A stretch of DNA of 64,000 bases from JACWAE01 sp963847595 (lineage in GTDB: Bacteria > Chloroflexota > Dehalococcoidia > SZUA-161), in the NCBI GenBank assembly GCA_963847595.1, contig CAWKAJ010000001.1, forward strand, positions 186,001-250,000. The letters are read 5' to 3'. This document shows positions 8,806 through 17,462 of this stretch, piece by piece. Position 1 is the first letter of the stretch. Every line of letters begins with the position of its first letter. A program made the translations under genes and the position numbers. The notes below the pieces were generated by a model, which saw only the letters and a list, made by a program, of their open reading frames with translations, had not been told where the DNA came from and ran no database searches.

Positions 8806-9618
8806 ATGCATAAGTCCCGAGTAGTTCTTGTATGTATGGCCCTGGCGTTGATTCTGGCATTGCTTATCCCGCTCGTTGGTTGCAGCAAAACAAGTGTGAC
8901 CACTGCTACACCCACGCCTGCCGGTACAACTACGGGAGCCACGACAACACCAACCAAAACGCCAACTCCAACGAAAACACCAACTGCGACGAAGACTCCG
9001 ACTCCAACGAAGACCCCCACAGCAACGAACACCCCGGCTCCGACTTCAACCTCTACATCCGGCAAGACATTGAGTGACATTTATGGTGGGGGTAAGAACC
9101 TAGGCGATGTCAAATTTGATATGGTAATGACTTCGCCCTCGCTGCCGCAAGGAATGAATGCAACGCTGTATTACCAGAACTTCGGCACGACTGGGTGGAA
9201 ATCCAGGACGGAGACGAGCCTGATGGGGAGCACCCAAATCGAACTGGTGGACTACGGCGCTCAAACTGCGTACACGTGGACCCAAGGGCAGAACATAGCC
9301 TATGAGATGAACTGGAGCCAAGTTAGTAACCCCACGGCAAATGCCACCCAGATTCACCCCACAGATCTAGGCCCCCAGACCGTTAATGGATATCCCTGCG
9401 AGGAGTGGCAATGGACGACTACAGTCGCAGGGACTACAGAGACTGTAGATGCGTGGATCTGGACAGCCAAATCCCTCCCCGTCAAAATGGAGATGACGAC
9501 ATCCGGCGTCACCACGACAATAGAATATACGAACATAGTGTTTGGCTCGTTAGATCCTTCTCTGTTCCAGCTTCCGGCGGGGGTGACGGTAACAACATTC
9601 CCGTCTTATTCGCCTTAA
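8806..9618 (+). CDS. Lipoprotein with Thr/Pro linker and LolA/DUF4412-like domain
   Basis: The 270-residue protein has a lipoprotein signal peptide ending at the lipobox LVGC (Cys26) and then a threonine/proline-rich linker of about 55 residues. The C-terminal domain contains the segments IYGGGKNLGDVKFDMVMTS, WIWTAKSLPVKMEMTTSG and SLFQLPAGV. That pattern of a beta-rich domain whose end reads xxLFxLPxGV is typical of LolA-like/DUF4412 exported proteins, but no function is established here. A strong RBS (AAAGGAGAAA, 8791-8800) precedes the ATG. It is a paralogue of the next gene. Confidence 0.75.
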   Translation: MHKSRVVLVCMALALILALLIPLVGCSKTSVTTATPTPAGTTTGATTTPTKTPTPTKTPTATKTPTPTKTPTATNTPAPTSTSTSGKTLSDIYGGGKNLGDVKFDMVMTSPSLPQGMNATLYYQNFGTTGWKSRTETSLMGSTQIELVDYGAQTAYTWTQGQNIAYEMNWSQVSNPTANATQIHPTDLGPQTVNGYPCEEWQWTTTVAGTTETVDAWIWTAKSLPVKMEMTTSGVTTTIEYTNIVFGSLDPSLFQLPAGVTVTTFPSYSP

Positions 9619-9662
9619 TTCGAGTATCTGTGTCCTGATATTAGGCAAGCGAAGAATTTAGC

Positions 9663-9692
9663 AGGGGGCATCCGCCAGTGGCGGATGCCCCT
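9663..9692 (+). terminator. Hairpin terminator after the first lipoprotein gene
   Basis: The stem GGGGCATCCGCC pairs with GGCGGATGCCCC around a short loop, followed by TATGTT. The same stem, with changes, recurs after the second lipoprotein gene (11085-11113) and after trpB2 (20940-20967). Confidence 0.65.
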
Positions 9693-9760
9693 ATGTTACC
9701 ATGGCAGGCCTTCAAATTTCTGCAAAGTGATTACCCCCATCAAGGGTATGCTCCAAGGGC

Positions 9761-9789
9761 TTGACCTGTGCCCCTTCCTGAAGTTTAAT
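9761..9789 (+). promoter_or_regulatory. Probable promoter of the FecR-domain lipoprotein gene
   Basis: TTGACC (9761-9766), a 17-bp spacer, and TTTAAT (9784-9789). The shared motif GATTACCCCCAT lies at 9729-9740. The resemblance to the region before the first lipoprotein gene indicates that the duplication included the promoter. Confidence 0.55.
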
Positions 9790-9842
9790 CAGCATATCAA
9801 TCAAAGATGCACTGCGATAACAGGCAGAAAGGAGAGCGGCTA

Positions 9843-11042
9843 ATGCGTAAGTCCCGAGTAGTTCTTGTGTTTATGGCCCTAGCATTAATTCTGGCATTGC
9901 TCATCCCGCTAGTTGGTTGCGGAGGAGGCGGCCCGGCCGTGCCCTGCAAAATATCATCCGTTACGGGAGCGGTGCAGGTATTGAAAAATGGTTCAACGAA
10001 CCCGGTAAATGCCACTAACGGCATGGAGCTTGGCGTGGGCGACACCATCACCACAGGGAACAATGGAAGCGCTAATCTTACCTTTTTCGATGGCAGCGTG
10101 ATGGAGATCAAGGCTAATTCCGAGATACTGGTTAACGAACTGAGCACTGCAAGCACCGGCTCAACAGCGGTGAGCTTGAAGGAGACCGTCGGCAGCACTA
10201 TCAACCGGATAGGGAAATTGGTAGATTCTTCCTCTAAGTATGAAGTGGACACACCTGCCGCCGTAGCAGTGGTTAGAGGCACAGTCTTCGACTTGCTGGT
10301 ACAGCAGAACGGCACCACCACCGTTAAGGCCGAGCAGGATTCGGTATCATTCACCGCCTCCGGGGTGACAGTAACAGTGAACCAGGGATTTCAGTCCACC
10401 GCAGTTAAAAACGGCACACCATCGACGCCATCAGCGATCATCACGACAACACCAACGGCAACGCCAACATCTACATCTACATCAGGCGAGACATTGGGCG
10501 ACATCTATGGCGTGGGTAGAAACATAGGCGATGTCAAATTCGACCAGGTAATGACGACATCAGGACAGACGCAACCGATGACATGGCATGTCTACATGAA
10601 AAATGCATGGCTGATAAATAGTATGAAAATCAGGTACGAAATTACCGGACTTGACCAGACCACAGTTCAGACAGTCGAGCTTATAGATTACAATGCACGA
10701 ACGATGTACACGTACATGCCAGCACAGAACATAGCTTACTTGACGAACTTCGGCCAGGCTCCCAGTAACCCCGCGGAGAATTCCAACCAGATTATGCCCA
10801 CATATCTGGGCACTGACACTGTGGATGGCAAACTTTGTGACGTCTATCAATATACACTCGAGGGCGCAACTGCAAAGGTGTGGGTCTGGAAGGAGAAATC
10901 GTTCCCCATCAAAATGGAAACTACGACATCTGGCACCACCACAACAATAGAATATCAGAACATAGTATTTGGCACGCTATCGGATTCGCTGTTCCAGCTT
11001 CCGGCAGGGGTGCAAATAATGCAATTACCCGGATCAACATAG
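9843..11042 (+). CDS. FecR-domain lipoprotein, paralogue of the preceding gene
   Basis: A protein of 399 residues with an almost identical signal peptide to its neighbour (MRKSRVVLVFMALALILALL, lipobox LVGC). It then has an inserted FecR-type domain (about residues 30-150; VTGAVQVLKNG, GMELGVGDTITTGNNGSANL, VVRGTVFDLLV). A Thr/Pro linker follows, then a C-terminal domain similar to that of the upstream protein (DIYGVGRNIGDVKFDQVMT, SLFQLPAGV). ATG 9843 is preferred because GAAAGGAG lies upstream and because it starts the signal peptide. FecR domains in such proteins probably bind other envelope components; the role here is unknown. Confidence 0.8.
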   Translation: MRKSRVVLVFMALALILALLIPLVGCGGGGPAVPCKISSVTGAVQVLKNGSTNPVNATNGMELGVGDTITTGNNGSANLTFFDGSVMEIKANSEILVNELSTASTGSTAVSLKETVGSTINRIGKLVDSSSKYEVDTPAAVAVVRGTVFDLLVQQNGTTTVKAEQDSVSFTASGVTVTVNQGFQSTAVKNGTPSTPSAIITTTPTATPTSTSTSGETLGDIYGVGRNIGDVKFDQVMTTSGQTQPMTWHVYMKNAWLINSMKIRYEITGLDQTTVQTVELIDYNARTMYTYMPAQNIAYLTNFGQAPSNPAENSNQIMPTYLGTDTVDGKLCDVYQYTLEGATAKVWVWKEKSFPIKMETTTSGTTTTIEYQNIVFGTLSDSLFQLPAGVQIMQLPGST

Positions 11043-11084
11043 GAAGCGAGTTCATTAGGAGAGGAACCGATAATACGAAAGGAT

Positions 11085-11113
11085 AGGGGCATCCACCAGA
11101 GGCGGATGCCCCT
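11085..11113. terminator. Bidirectional hairpin between convergent genes
   Basis: AGGGGCATCC and GGATGCCCCT form a stem around a loop containing CACCAGAGGC. It lies between the stop of the FecR lipoprotein gene (+) and the stop of mnmG (-), so it can serve both strands. It belongs to the same hairpin family as 9663-9692. Confidence 0.65.
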
Positions 11114-11119
11114 CACTTA

Positions 11120-13042
11120 TTATTTAGCGCACTTTGCCTTCTCCAGATGCACCAGGAGGATGGCGACATCAGCAGGGGTAACCCCGCTGATGCGGGAAGC
11201 CTGGCCCAGAGTGGCAGGCTGGAAGCGCTTCAGCTTCTCCCGTGCCTCTTTGCGGAAACTGGTGATGTTGTCGTAGTCAAACCCCTGAGGGATAGCCTTT
11301 TCCTCCAGCCGGCGCACCCTTTCCACCTCAGCCATCTGCCTCTCGATATATCCCTCGTACTTTGTCTCAATCTCCACCTGCTCCACACACTCAGGCTCGA
11401 GGTCAGGCTGGCCGAAGCCGATGTCGGTCATCAGCTGGTAATTCACCTCAGGACGGCGCAGGAACTCCAGAGCGCTTATGCTGCGCTCCTGCGGAGGCAG
11501 ATGATATTTGTATAACAGGGAATCTAGCTTCTCCCCTGGAGAGAAATAGGTCTTACCCAGGCGTTTCAACTCCGCGGCGATAGCCTTGCGCTTCTTTTCT
11601 ACTTCTTGGTGGCGCCCCTCTGAGATAAGGCCCAACTCATAGCCAATGGGCGTCAATCTCAAATCAGCGTTGTCCTGCCTGAGCAGGAGACGGTACTCAG
11701 CCCGCGAGGTCATCAGCCTATAGGGCTCGGTAAGCTCCGTGGTCACCAGGTCATCTATCATGACGCCGATATAGGCCTGGTCGCGGCGCAGTATGAGCGG
11801 AGTCTTGCCTTTCACCTTGAGCGCAGCGTTGATTCCGGCAATGAGCCCCTGTGCCGCCGCTTCCTCATAGCCTGAGGTGCCATTAATCTGGCCGGCGAAG
11901 AACAGCCCGGGCACGAGCTTCGACTCGAGGGTAGCCGTGGTCTGGCTGGGCGGGACATAGTCGTATTCAATGGCATAGCCCACCCGCATCATCTCCACCC
12001 TTTCCAGAGCGGGGATGGTGCGCAGCATGGCCAGTTGCACATCCTCGGGCAAGCTGGTGTTAGCACCCTGCACATAGACCTCATTCGTCTGCCAGCCCTC
12101 AGGCTCCAAAAAGAGGCCATGAGTCTCCTTATCAGCGAAGCGGACTACCTTGTCCTCTATAGAGGGGCAGTAGCGGGGCCCCACACCTTTGATGAGCCCG
12201 GTGTACAAAGGGGCGCGGTGAAGATTGGCGCGTATTATCTGGTGCGTCCTCTCACTGGTATAGACCAGATAGCAGGGAAGCTGCTGCCGCCAATGAATGG
12301 GCTTAGCCGTAGGATAGACAGGATTCGGTGGAGAAGAGAAAGGATGCTCCTGAGATAGTGTAAAGCTGAAGTAAAGAGGAACATCGCTCCCCGGGTGGGG
12401 TATGGTCTTGGTGAAATCTATACTCCTGGCATTAACACGTGGAGGTGTGCCTGTCTTCAGCCGCCCCAGAGTGAAGCCCAGGTTACGCAGGCTCTGGGAC
12501 AGGCCATAGGCGGCGAACTCACCCGCCCTCCCCGCCGGATAAGCGGTATCTCCCACGATAACCCTTCCCGCCAGCGAAGTACCCGTAGTGACAACTACAG
12601 TCTTGCCTTCATGTACCCAGCCGATGTTGGTTTTCACCTTCAGTGTTGAGTCAGAAACGATTAGCTCCTCGACCAGAGCCTGCTTGAGGTCGAGGTTGAG
12701 CTGTGCTTCCAGGGTATGCTTCATAGCGAGTCCGTAGAGCTTCTTATCCGCCTGGGCGCGCAGAGCCTGAACGGCGGGCCCCTTGCCCGTGTTGAGCATA
12801 CGTATCTGGATAAAGGTCTTATCGGTGTTGCGAGCCATCTCGCCGCCGAGGGCATCTATCTCCCTGACCAAATGACCCTTGGCCGGCCCGCCAATGGAGG
12901 GATTACAGGGCATGAGCGCCACATTATCCAGATTCATGCTGAGCAGCAGCGTGCGGCAACCCATCCTGGCTGCCACCAGTGCGGCCTCGCACCCCGCATG
13001 TCCCGCGCCGACAACTATAACATCGTACATTTTGCTTATCAC
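11120..13042 (-). CDS. mnmG: tRNA uridine-5-carboxymethylaminomethyl modification enzyme MnmG (GidA)
   Basis: With MnmE, this FAD enzyme modifies U34 of tRNAs reading split codon boxes. The 640-residue protein shows the FAD dinucleotide motif VIVVGAGHAGCEAALVAARMG at its start (positions about 8-28), NPSIGGPAKGHLVREIDALGG, and RLKTGTPPRV. The helical C-terminal domain, which binds MnmE and tRNA, ends in ISGVTPADVAILLVHLEK. The GTG at 13042 has AGAGAAG upstream; an in-frame ATG at 13030 would start at MYDVIVVG and is also plausible. It is divergent from the trp leader. Confidence 0.95.
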   Translation of the reverse strand: MISKMYDVIVVGAGHAGCEAALVAARMGCRTLLLSMNLDNVALMPCNPSIGGPAKGHLVREIDALGGEMARNTDKTFIQIRMLNTGKGPAVQALRAQADKKLYGLAMKHTLEAQLNLDLKQALVEELIVSDSTLKVKTNIGWVHEGKTVVVTTGTSLAGRVIVGDTAYPAGRAGEFAAYGLSQSLRNLGFTLGRLKTGTPPRVNARSIDFTKTIPHPGSDVPLYFSFTLSQEHPFSSPPNPVYPTAKPIHWRQQLPCYLVYTSERTHQIIRANLHRAPLYTGLIKGVGPRYCPSIEDKVVRFADKETHGLFLEPEGWQTNEVYVQGANTSLPEDVQLAMLRTIPALERVEMMRVGYAIEYDYVPPSQTTATLESKLVPGLFFAGQINGTSGYEEAAAQGLIAGINAALKVKGKTPLILRRDQAYIGVMIDDLVTTELTEPYRLMTSRAEYRLLLRQDNADLRLTPIGYELGLISEGRHQEVEKKRKAIAAELKRLGKTYFSPGEKLDSLLYKYHLPPQERSISALEFLRRPEVNYQLMTDIGFGQPDLEPECVEQVEIETKYEGYIERQMAEVERVRRLEEKAIPQGFDYDNITSFRKEAREKLKRFQPATLGQASRISGVTPADVAILLVHLEKAKCAK

Positions 13043-13077
13043 AACTTCTCTGCTTTTAGAATTTTATCATGTCACAG

Positions 13078-13106
13078 TTGACAAAGCCAACATTATATGT
13101 TAAATT
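13078..13106 (+). promoter_or_regulatory. Probable promoter of the trp operon leader
   Basis: TTGACA (13078-13083), a 17-bp spacer and TAAATT (13101-13106). The start of transcription would fall about 10 bp before the T-box leader. Confidence 0.55.
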
Positions 13107-13121
13107 CTTCTGTAATTAAAT

Positions 13122-13416
13122 AAGGAAAGGCTGCGAACAAGAGTAGTAAGCTTACTGCAAGGCTCAGAGAGTCGGGTTAAGGTGTGAGCCGACGCCAGCG
13201 CAGAAGCGGAATGGGCTTGGGAGCTGCAAAGCTGAACTCCTCCCCAGAAGGACAGTAAGCCTTGCCGGAGTGGGCACCGTTATCAGAGCCTAGGGTATCG
13301 TCCTCATGGAGCAGGGCCGTACCTGAAATGAGTGATTCTTCACCCATTTAAATTAAAGGTGAAGGATAATTAGGGTGGCACCGCGGATTAAACCCCGTCC
13401 CTTGGACGGGGTTTTT
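13122..13416 (+). ncRNA. Tryptophan-specific T-box riboswitch leader
   Basis: The canonical T-box AGGGTGGCACCGCGG is at 13372-13386, followed by a terminator. In Stem I, the usual GAA-specifier context reads GAATGGGCTTGGGAG, placing the specifier codon TGG (Trp) at 13212-13214. Uncharged tRNA-Trp would pair with the specifier and the T-box and so favour the antiterminator. This predicts that the downstream trp genes are induced by tryptophan starvation. Confidence 0.93.
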
Positions 13417-13418
13417 AT
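13391..13418 (+). terminator. T-box-controlled terminator
   Basis: AACCCCGTCC (13391-13400) pairs with GGACGGGGTT around CTT and is followed by TTTATTTT. It is a strong intrinsic terminator just after the T-box sequence. Confidence 0.9.
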
Positions 13419-13440
13419 TTTGCCTTTTGAGGACAGAGAC

Positions 13441-14982
13441 ATGGCAGTTGAATACTTACCAAACCTGGAGACATTCAGAGGGTTGGCGAAAGAGGGCAAC
13501 CTGGTTCCGGTTTTCCGGGAACTCTCCGCTGACCTGGATACGCCCGTTTCTGTGTTTTTAAAGCTGAAACAGGAGCCTCCCACTTTCCTGCTGGAAAGCG
13601 TCGAGGGCGGAGAGAAGCTGGGTCGCTACTCTTTTATTGGAGTGGGGCACAACTTGGTGCTCAAGGCATCAGGCGATAAAGCGATTGTTTACAGGAATGG
13701 CGAAAGACAGAGGATTCGCCTCGATGCAGGACGGGACTGCCTGCATCTGGTGCAGGAGATTCTGGCACAGCGCCAGGTGGTAAAGGTCGCTGGATTGCCT
13801 CGGTTCTTCGGCGGCGCGGTGGGCTACATCTCCTACGATATGGTGCGGCATTTCGAAAAGCTGCCCGAGTGCTCTCTCGATGAGCTTGGCCTGCCCGAAT
13901 GTGTTTTCGTTTTCACCGACACCATAATTATCTTCGACCATGTGCAGCACAAGATGAAGATAGTAGCCAACAATTATATAGACGGCCCTATCGAGAGCGT
14001 GTACAAGCAGGCTGTGAACAAGATAGAGTCTATCGTTGCCAGACTGTCCAGGCAGCCGCTGGAATCTAACGGAGCAGTGGGCAGAACAACTTCAACCCAA
14101 AACAAAGAGATTGAGTCCAATTTCACTCAAGAAGAGTACGAGAAAGCAGTGAAAGACTGCAAAGAATACATTGCTGCCGGCGACGCCTTCCAGGTAGTAT
14201 TATCGCAACGACTGAGGTGCAAGACAAATGCCAGGCCATTCGATATCTATCGAGCGCTGCGCATGCTTAACCCCTCCCCTTACCTGTTCTACCTCGACCT
14301 CGGCGGCTTCCAGCTTATCGGTTCCAGTCCGGAGATGCTGGTGAAGGTCGAGGATGGTATTGCCGATAGCTGTCCCCTCGCCGGCACCAGACCGAGGGGG
14401 ACGAGCATCAAAGAGGACGAGTCTTTAAGCTCAGAGTTGCTCAAAGACCCCAAGGAGAAAGCGGAGCACGCCATGCTGGTGGACCTCGCCAGAAACGATT
14501 TAGGACGGGTCTGCGAGCACGGTTCGGTTAAAGTAACCGAGCTGATGAGTGTAGAAAAATATTCACATGTCATGCACATAGTTTCCACCGTGCAGGGCAA
14601 ACTCAGGTCTGGCGAGAACGCCTTCAGCCTGCTCAGGGCTGCCTTCCCCGCAGGCACACTCAGCGGCGCGCCCAAAATCAGGGCTATGGAGATAATCACC
14701 GAGCTCGAAGGCATGAAACGCGGTCCGTATGGCGGGGCGGTAGGTTACTTCAGCTACACCGGGAATATGGATACCTGCATCACGATTCGTACCATAGTCA
14801 TGGTGCGGGACACCGTTTATCTGCAGGCTGGCGCCGGCATAGTATACGATTCCGACCCGACACGGGAATATCAAGAGACACTGAATAAGCTCAAGGCGTT
14901 GGAGAGCGCGGTGGAAATGGCTGAGGAAGAAACGGCTTACCGCGAATCTGTGCCGAGCACAGGCAAGGAAAAAACAGGATGA
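13441..14982 (+). CDS. trpE: Anthranilate synthase component I
   Basis: Converts chorismate to anthranilate, using ammonia delivered by a glutamine amidotransferase partner. The protein has 513 residues. The N-terminal LLES-x10-S motif (LLESVEGGEKLGRYS) is the known tryptophan feedback-binding site. The C-terminal chorismate-binding half has GSSPEMLVKV, DLARNDLGRVC and FPAGTLSGAPKIRAMEII. ATG 13441 follows GAGGA (13429-13433) and lies after the leader terminator; earlier in-frame codons fall inside the T-box. It overlaps trpD by ATGA. No trpG lies beside it. Confidence 0.95.
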   Translation: MAVEYLPNLETFRGLAKEGNLVPVFRELSADLDTPVSVFLKLKQEPPTFLLESVEGGEKLGRYSFIGVGHNLVLKASGDKAIVYRNGERQRIRLDAGRDCLHLVQEILAQRQVVKVAGLPRFFGGAVGYISYDMVRHFEKLPECSLDELGLPECVFVFTDTIIIFDHVQHKMKIVANNYIDGPIESVYKQAVNKIESIVARLSRQPLESNGAVGRTTSTQNKEIESNFTQEEYEKAVKDCKEYIAAGDAFQVVLSQRLRCKTNARPFDIYRALRMLNPSPYLFYLDLGGFQLIGSSPEMLVKVEDGIADSCPLAGTRPRGTSIKEDESLSSELLKDPKEKAEHAMLVDLARNDLGRVCEHGSVKVTELMSVEKYSHVMHIVSTVQGKLRSGENAFSLLRAAFPAGTLSGAPKIRAMEIITELEGMKRGPYGGAVGYFSYTGNMDTCITIRTIVMVRDTVYLQAGAGIVYDSDPTREYQETLNKLKALESAVEMAEEETAYRESVPSTGKEKTG

Positions 14983-15995
14983 TTAAGGAAGCCTTGTCCA
15001 AAATCGTCTCGAGAAGCGACCTCACTTTGGCTGAAGCCAGGGAGGTTATGAGAGAGATTATGAGAGGCGAAGCCTCACAGGCGCAGATAGGCGCCTTCCT
15101 CACCGCTTTGAGGATGAAAGGTGAGACTGTTGACGAGATAGCTGGCTGCGCCCAGGCGATGCGGGAAAGCGCCATAGCAGTTAAACCGAAACGAAGGCAG
15201 TTGGTAGATACCTGCGGTACCGGAGGCGATGGCAGCGGCACTTTCAATATCTCAACAACGGTGGCCTTTATCGCGGCTGGTGCCGGCCTCGCCGTGGCTA
15301 AGCACGGGAACCGCTCGGTCTCCAGCCGCTGCGGCAGCGCCGACCTCTTACAGGCCCTGGGCGTCAATCTGGAACTGACTCCGGAACAGGTCGCCCGGTG
15401 TATTGACGAGGTAGGAATCGGTTTCCTGTTCGCCCCTAAGCTGCACCCGGCAATGAGATATGCCTTGGCCCCCCGTCAGGAGATCGGGCTGCGCACTATC
15501 TTCAACATATTAGGCCCGTTGAGCAATCCCGCCCAAGCCAAAAGGCAGCTCCTGGGCGTTTACCATAGCGACCTCACAGAGCTGATGGCAGAAGTGCTTC
15601 TTGTCCTTGGCGCTGAGCATGCCGTTGTGGTTCATGGCGCCGATGGGCTTGACGAATTATCAGTCACCGGGCAGAACAAAATCTCCAGACTCCATAACAG
15701 CGATATTGAGACCTATTACCTCGACCCTCAAGATTTAGGTTTGCCACAAGCTAAACTCAGTGACCTCGCAGGAGGCAGCGTCGAGGACAACGCAGCGATA
15801 ACCAGGGTCCTGCTCGCAGGAGGTAACGGGCCTAAAAGAGACGTTATCCTGCTTAATGCCGCCGCTGCGCTCATAGCCGGAGGCAAGGCAAGCAGCTTCA
15901 GCGATGGGCTGAAGCTAGCGGCAGAAGCTATCGATAACGGCAGCGCACAGCGTAAATTGCATCAGCTTGTTGAGTTCAGCCGAAGTTTTAACTGA
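14979..15995 (+). CDS. trpD: Anthranilate phosphoribosyltransferase
   Basis: Transfers the phosphoribosyl group of PRPP to anthranilate. The 338-residue protein has the PRPP loop DTCGTGGDGSGTFNIST and the segment VAKHGNRSVSSRCGSADLL. The start codon overlaps the trpE stop. It is a stand-alone TrpD, with no fused TrpG domain. Confidence 0.95.
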   Translation: MIKEALSKIVSRSDLTLAEAREVMREIMRGEASQAQIGAFLTALRMKGETVDEIAGCAQAMRESAIAVKPKRRQLVDTCGTGGDGSGTFNISTTVAFIAAGAGLAVAKHGNRSVSSRCGSADLLQALGVNLELTPEQVARCIDEVGIGFLFAPKLHPAMRYALAPRQEIGLRTIFNILGPLSNPAQAKRQLLGVYHSDLTELMAEVLLVLGAEHAVVVHGADGLDELSVTGQNKISRLHNSDIETYYLDPQDLGLPQAKLSDLAGGSVEDNAAITRVLLAGGNGPKRDVILLNAAAALIAGGKASSFSDGLKLAAEAIDNGSAQRKLHQLVEFSRSFN

Positions 15996-16005
15996 AGGGC
16001 AAGAA

Positions 16006-16815
16006 ATGATACTGGAGCAGATTGTAAACTTAACTCGAAAGTCGGTGGTAATGCGCAAATCGCAGACGCCGCTGTCTGAAATTGAGAAAACTGCGAGCCG
16101 TCAGACCCCGCCACGGCACTTTGTCGGTGCCTTGCAGGGAGATGGTATTCGCTTGATAGCTGAGATAAAGCGTGCCTCGCCGTCGAAAGGCTTGCTGTGC
16201 CCAAAACTGGATGCTGCGTCATTAGCCCGCACCTATGCTCAAGGTGGCGCCGCAGCCATATCGGTGCTGACGGAATCAGAATACTTCCTGGGTAGCTTTG
16301 CTGACCTTGAGGCAGTGCGCATGCATGTTGATTTGCCTTTGCTATGCAAGGATTTCTTTGTAGACCGCTATCAAATACACGAGGCGCGAGCCCACGGCGC
16401 CGATGCTATTTTGCTTATCGCTGCCATCTTGACGCAAGTTGAGCTAAAGGCTCTCTCGGAGACTGCTCACTCCCTGGGAATGGCAGCGCTGGTCGAGGTG
16501 CATAATCATGATGAGCTTAGGAAAGCTCTCAGAGTATCTCCCGGAATTATTGGCATAAATAACCGCAATCTCGAAGATTTCAGCGTCGACCTGGAGACGA
16601 CCACTAAACTGCGCCATCTTATACCTTCAGGCATTGTTGTGGTAAGCGAGAGCGGCATACATAGCCGTGACGATCTCCTCAGGCTCCAGGGGGCAGGCGT
16701 CAATGCCATTCTTGTCGGCGAGGCTCTGGTCACCAGCCCCGACCCGGCAGCGAAGATGGCCGAGCTTCTGGGCAAGGTAAAACAAATAAAGAAAGAGCAA
16801 AAAACAGTAGTGTGA
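16006..16815 (+). CDS. trpC: Indole-3-glycerol phosphate synthase
   Basis: Decarboxylative ring closure of CdRP to indole-3-glycerol phosphate. The 269-residue barrel has the signature IAEIKRASPSKG, LCKDFFVDRYQIHEARAHGAD, IGINNRNLEDFSVDLETT and VSESGIHSRDD. ATG 16006, 10 nt after the trpD stop, is preferred over an upstream in-frame TTG inside trpD. Confidence 0.95.
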   Translation: MILEQIVNLTRKSVVMRKSQTPLSEIEKTASRQTPPRHFVGALQGDGIRLIAEIKRASPSKGLLCPKLDAASLARTYAQGGAAAISVLTESEYFLGSFADLEAVRMHVDLPLLCKDFFVDRYQIHEARAHGADAILLIAAILTQVELKALSETAHSLGMAALVEVHNHDELRKALRVSPGIIGINNRNLEDFSVDLETTTKLRHLIPSGIVVVSESGIHSRDDLLRLQGAGVNAILVGEALVTSPDPAAKMAELLGKVKQIKKEQKTVV

Positions 16816-16819
16816 GACC

Positions 16820-17452
16820 ATGGTCAAAGTCAAAATCTGCGGCATAACGAACCTGGACGATGCGCTGGCGGCGGTAGAATGCGGTGCCGACGCGCTGGGG
16901 TTCGTCTTTGCCGCCAGCCCGCGCCAGGTGACTGCTGGGGCAGCCCGGGAAATAGTGGACAGGCTGCCGCCATTTATTTGCAAGGTCGGCGTGTTCGTCA
17001 ACAGCGACTTGAAGAAGGTAAAAGACACAATGGCATCTTGCCACCTCGATCTAGCACAGCTTCACGGAGATGAAGACACTGACTACTGCGCCGCCCTTTT
17101 CCCAAGGGCAATAAAGGTGTTCACCACCAGGAACATGCCATCCGAGAGAGAACTAAGACAATATATGGTGGCTGCGTACATGCTCGATATAGAGAAAGGG
17201 ACTGCTCTCAAGGGCAGCGAGCAAACAGAGCTCTGGCAGCTCGCTCATAGGCTAGGAGACTACGGGCCAGTGATATTGGCTGGAGGTCTCACACCGAGCA
17301 ATGTAAGTGAGGCCATAAGGATAGCATGCCCCTATGCCGTAGATGTGTCCAGCGGGGTTGAGTCAAATACAGGCAAGAAAGACCATGCCAAGATGCAGGA
17401 TTTCGTAATGGCGGCAAAAGGTGAGGTGACAGGACAGCGTATAAGCTATTAG
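16820..17452 (+). CDS. trpF: Phosphoribosylanthranilate isomerase
   Basis: Amadori rearrangement of PRA to CdRP. At 210 residues it has the usual size. It shows KICGITNLDDALAAVECGAD, VGVFVN, LDIEKGTALKGSEQT, and a phosphate-binding end VDVSSGVESNTGKKD. It sits 4 nt after trpC. Confidence 0.95.
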   Translation: MVKVKICGITNLDDALAAVECGADALGFVFAASPRQVTAGAAREIVDRLPPFICKVGVFVNSDLKKVKDTMASCHLDLAQLHGDEDTDYCAALFPRAIKVFTTRNMPSERELRQYMVAAYMLDIEKGTALKGSEQTELWQLAHRLGDYGPVILAGGLTPSNVSEAIRIACPYAVDVSSGVESNTGKKDHAKMQDFVMAAKGEVTGQRISY

Positions 17453-17462
17453 GAAACAAACG

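Noticed and set aside
8940..9060. Repeated ACNCCAAC-type stretch resembling a tandem or CRISPR-like repeat
   Set aside because: It encodes the Thr/Pro linker of the lipoprotein. The periodicity is codon-level, with no spacers of constant length.
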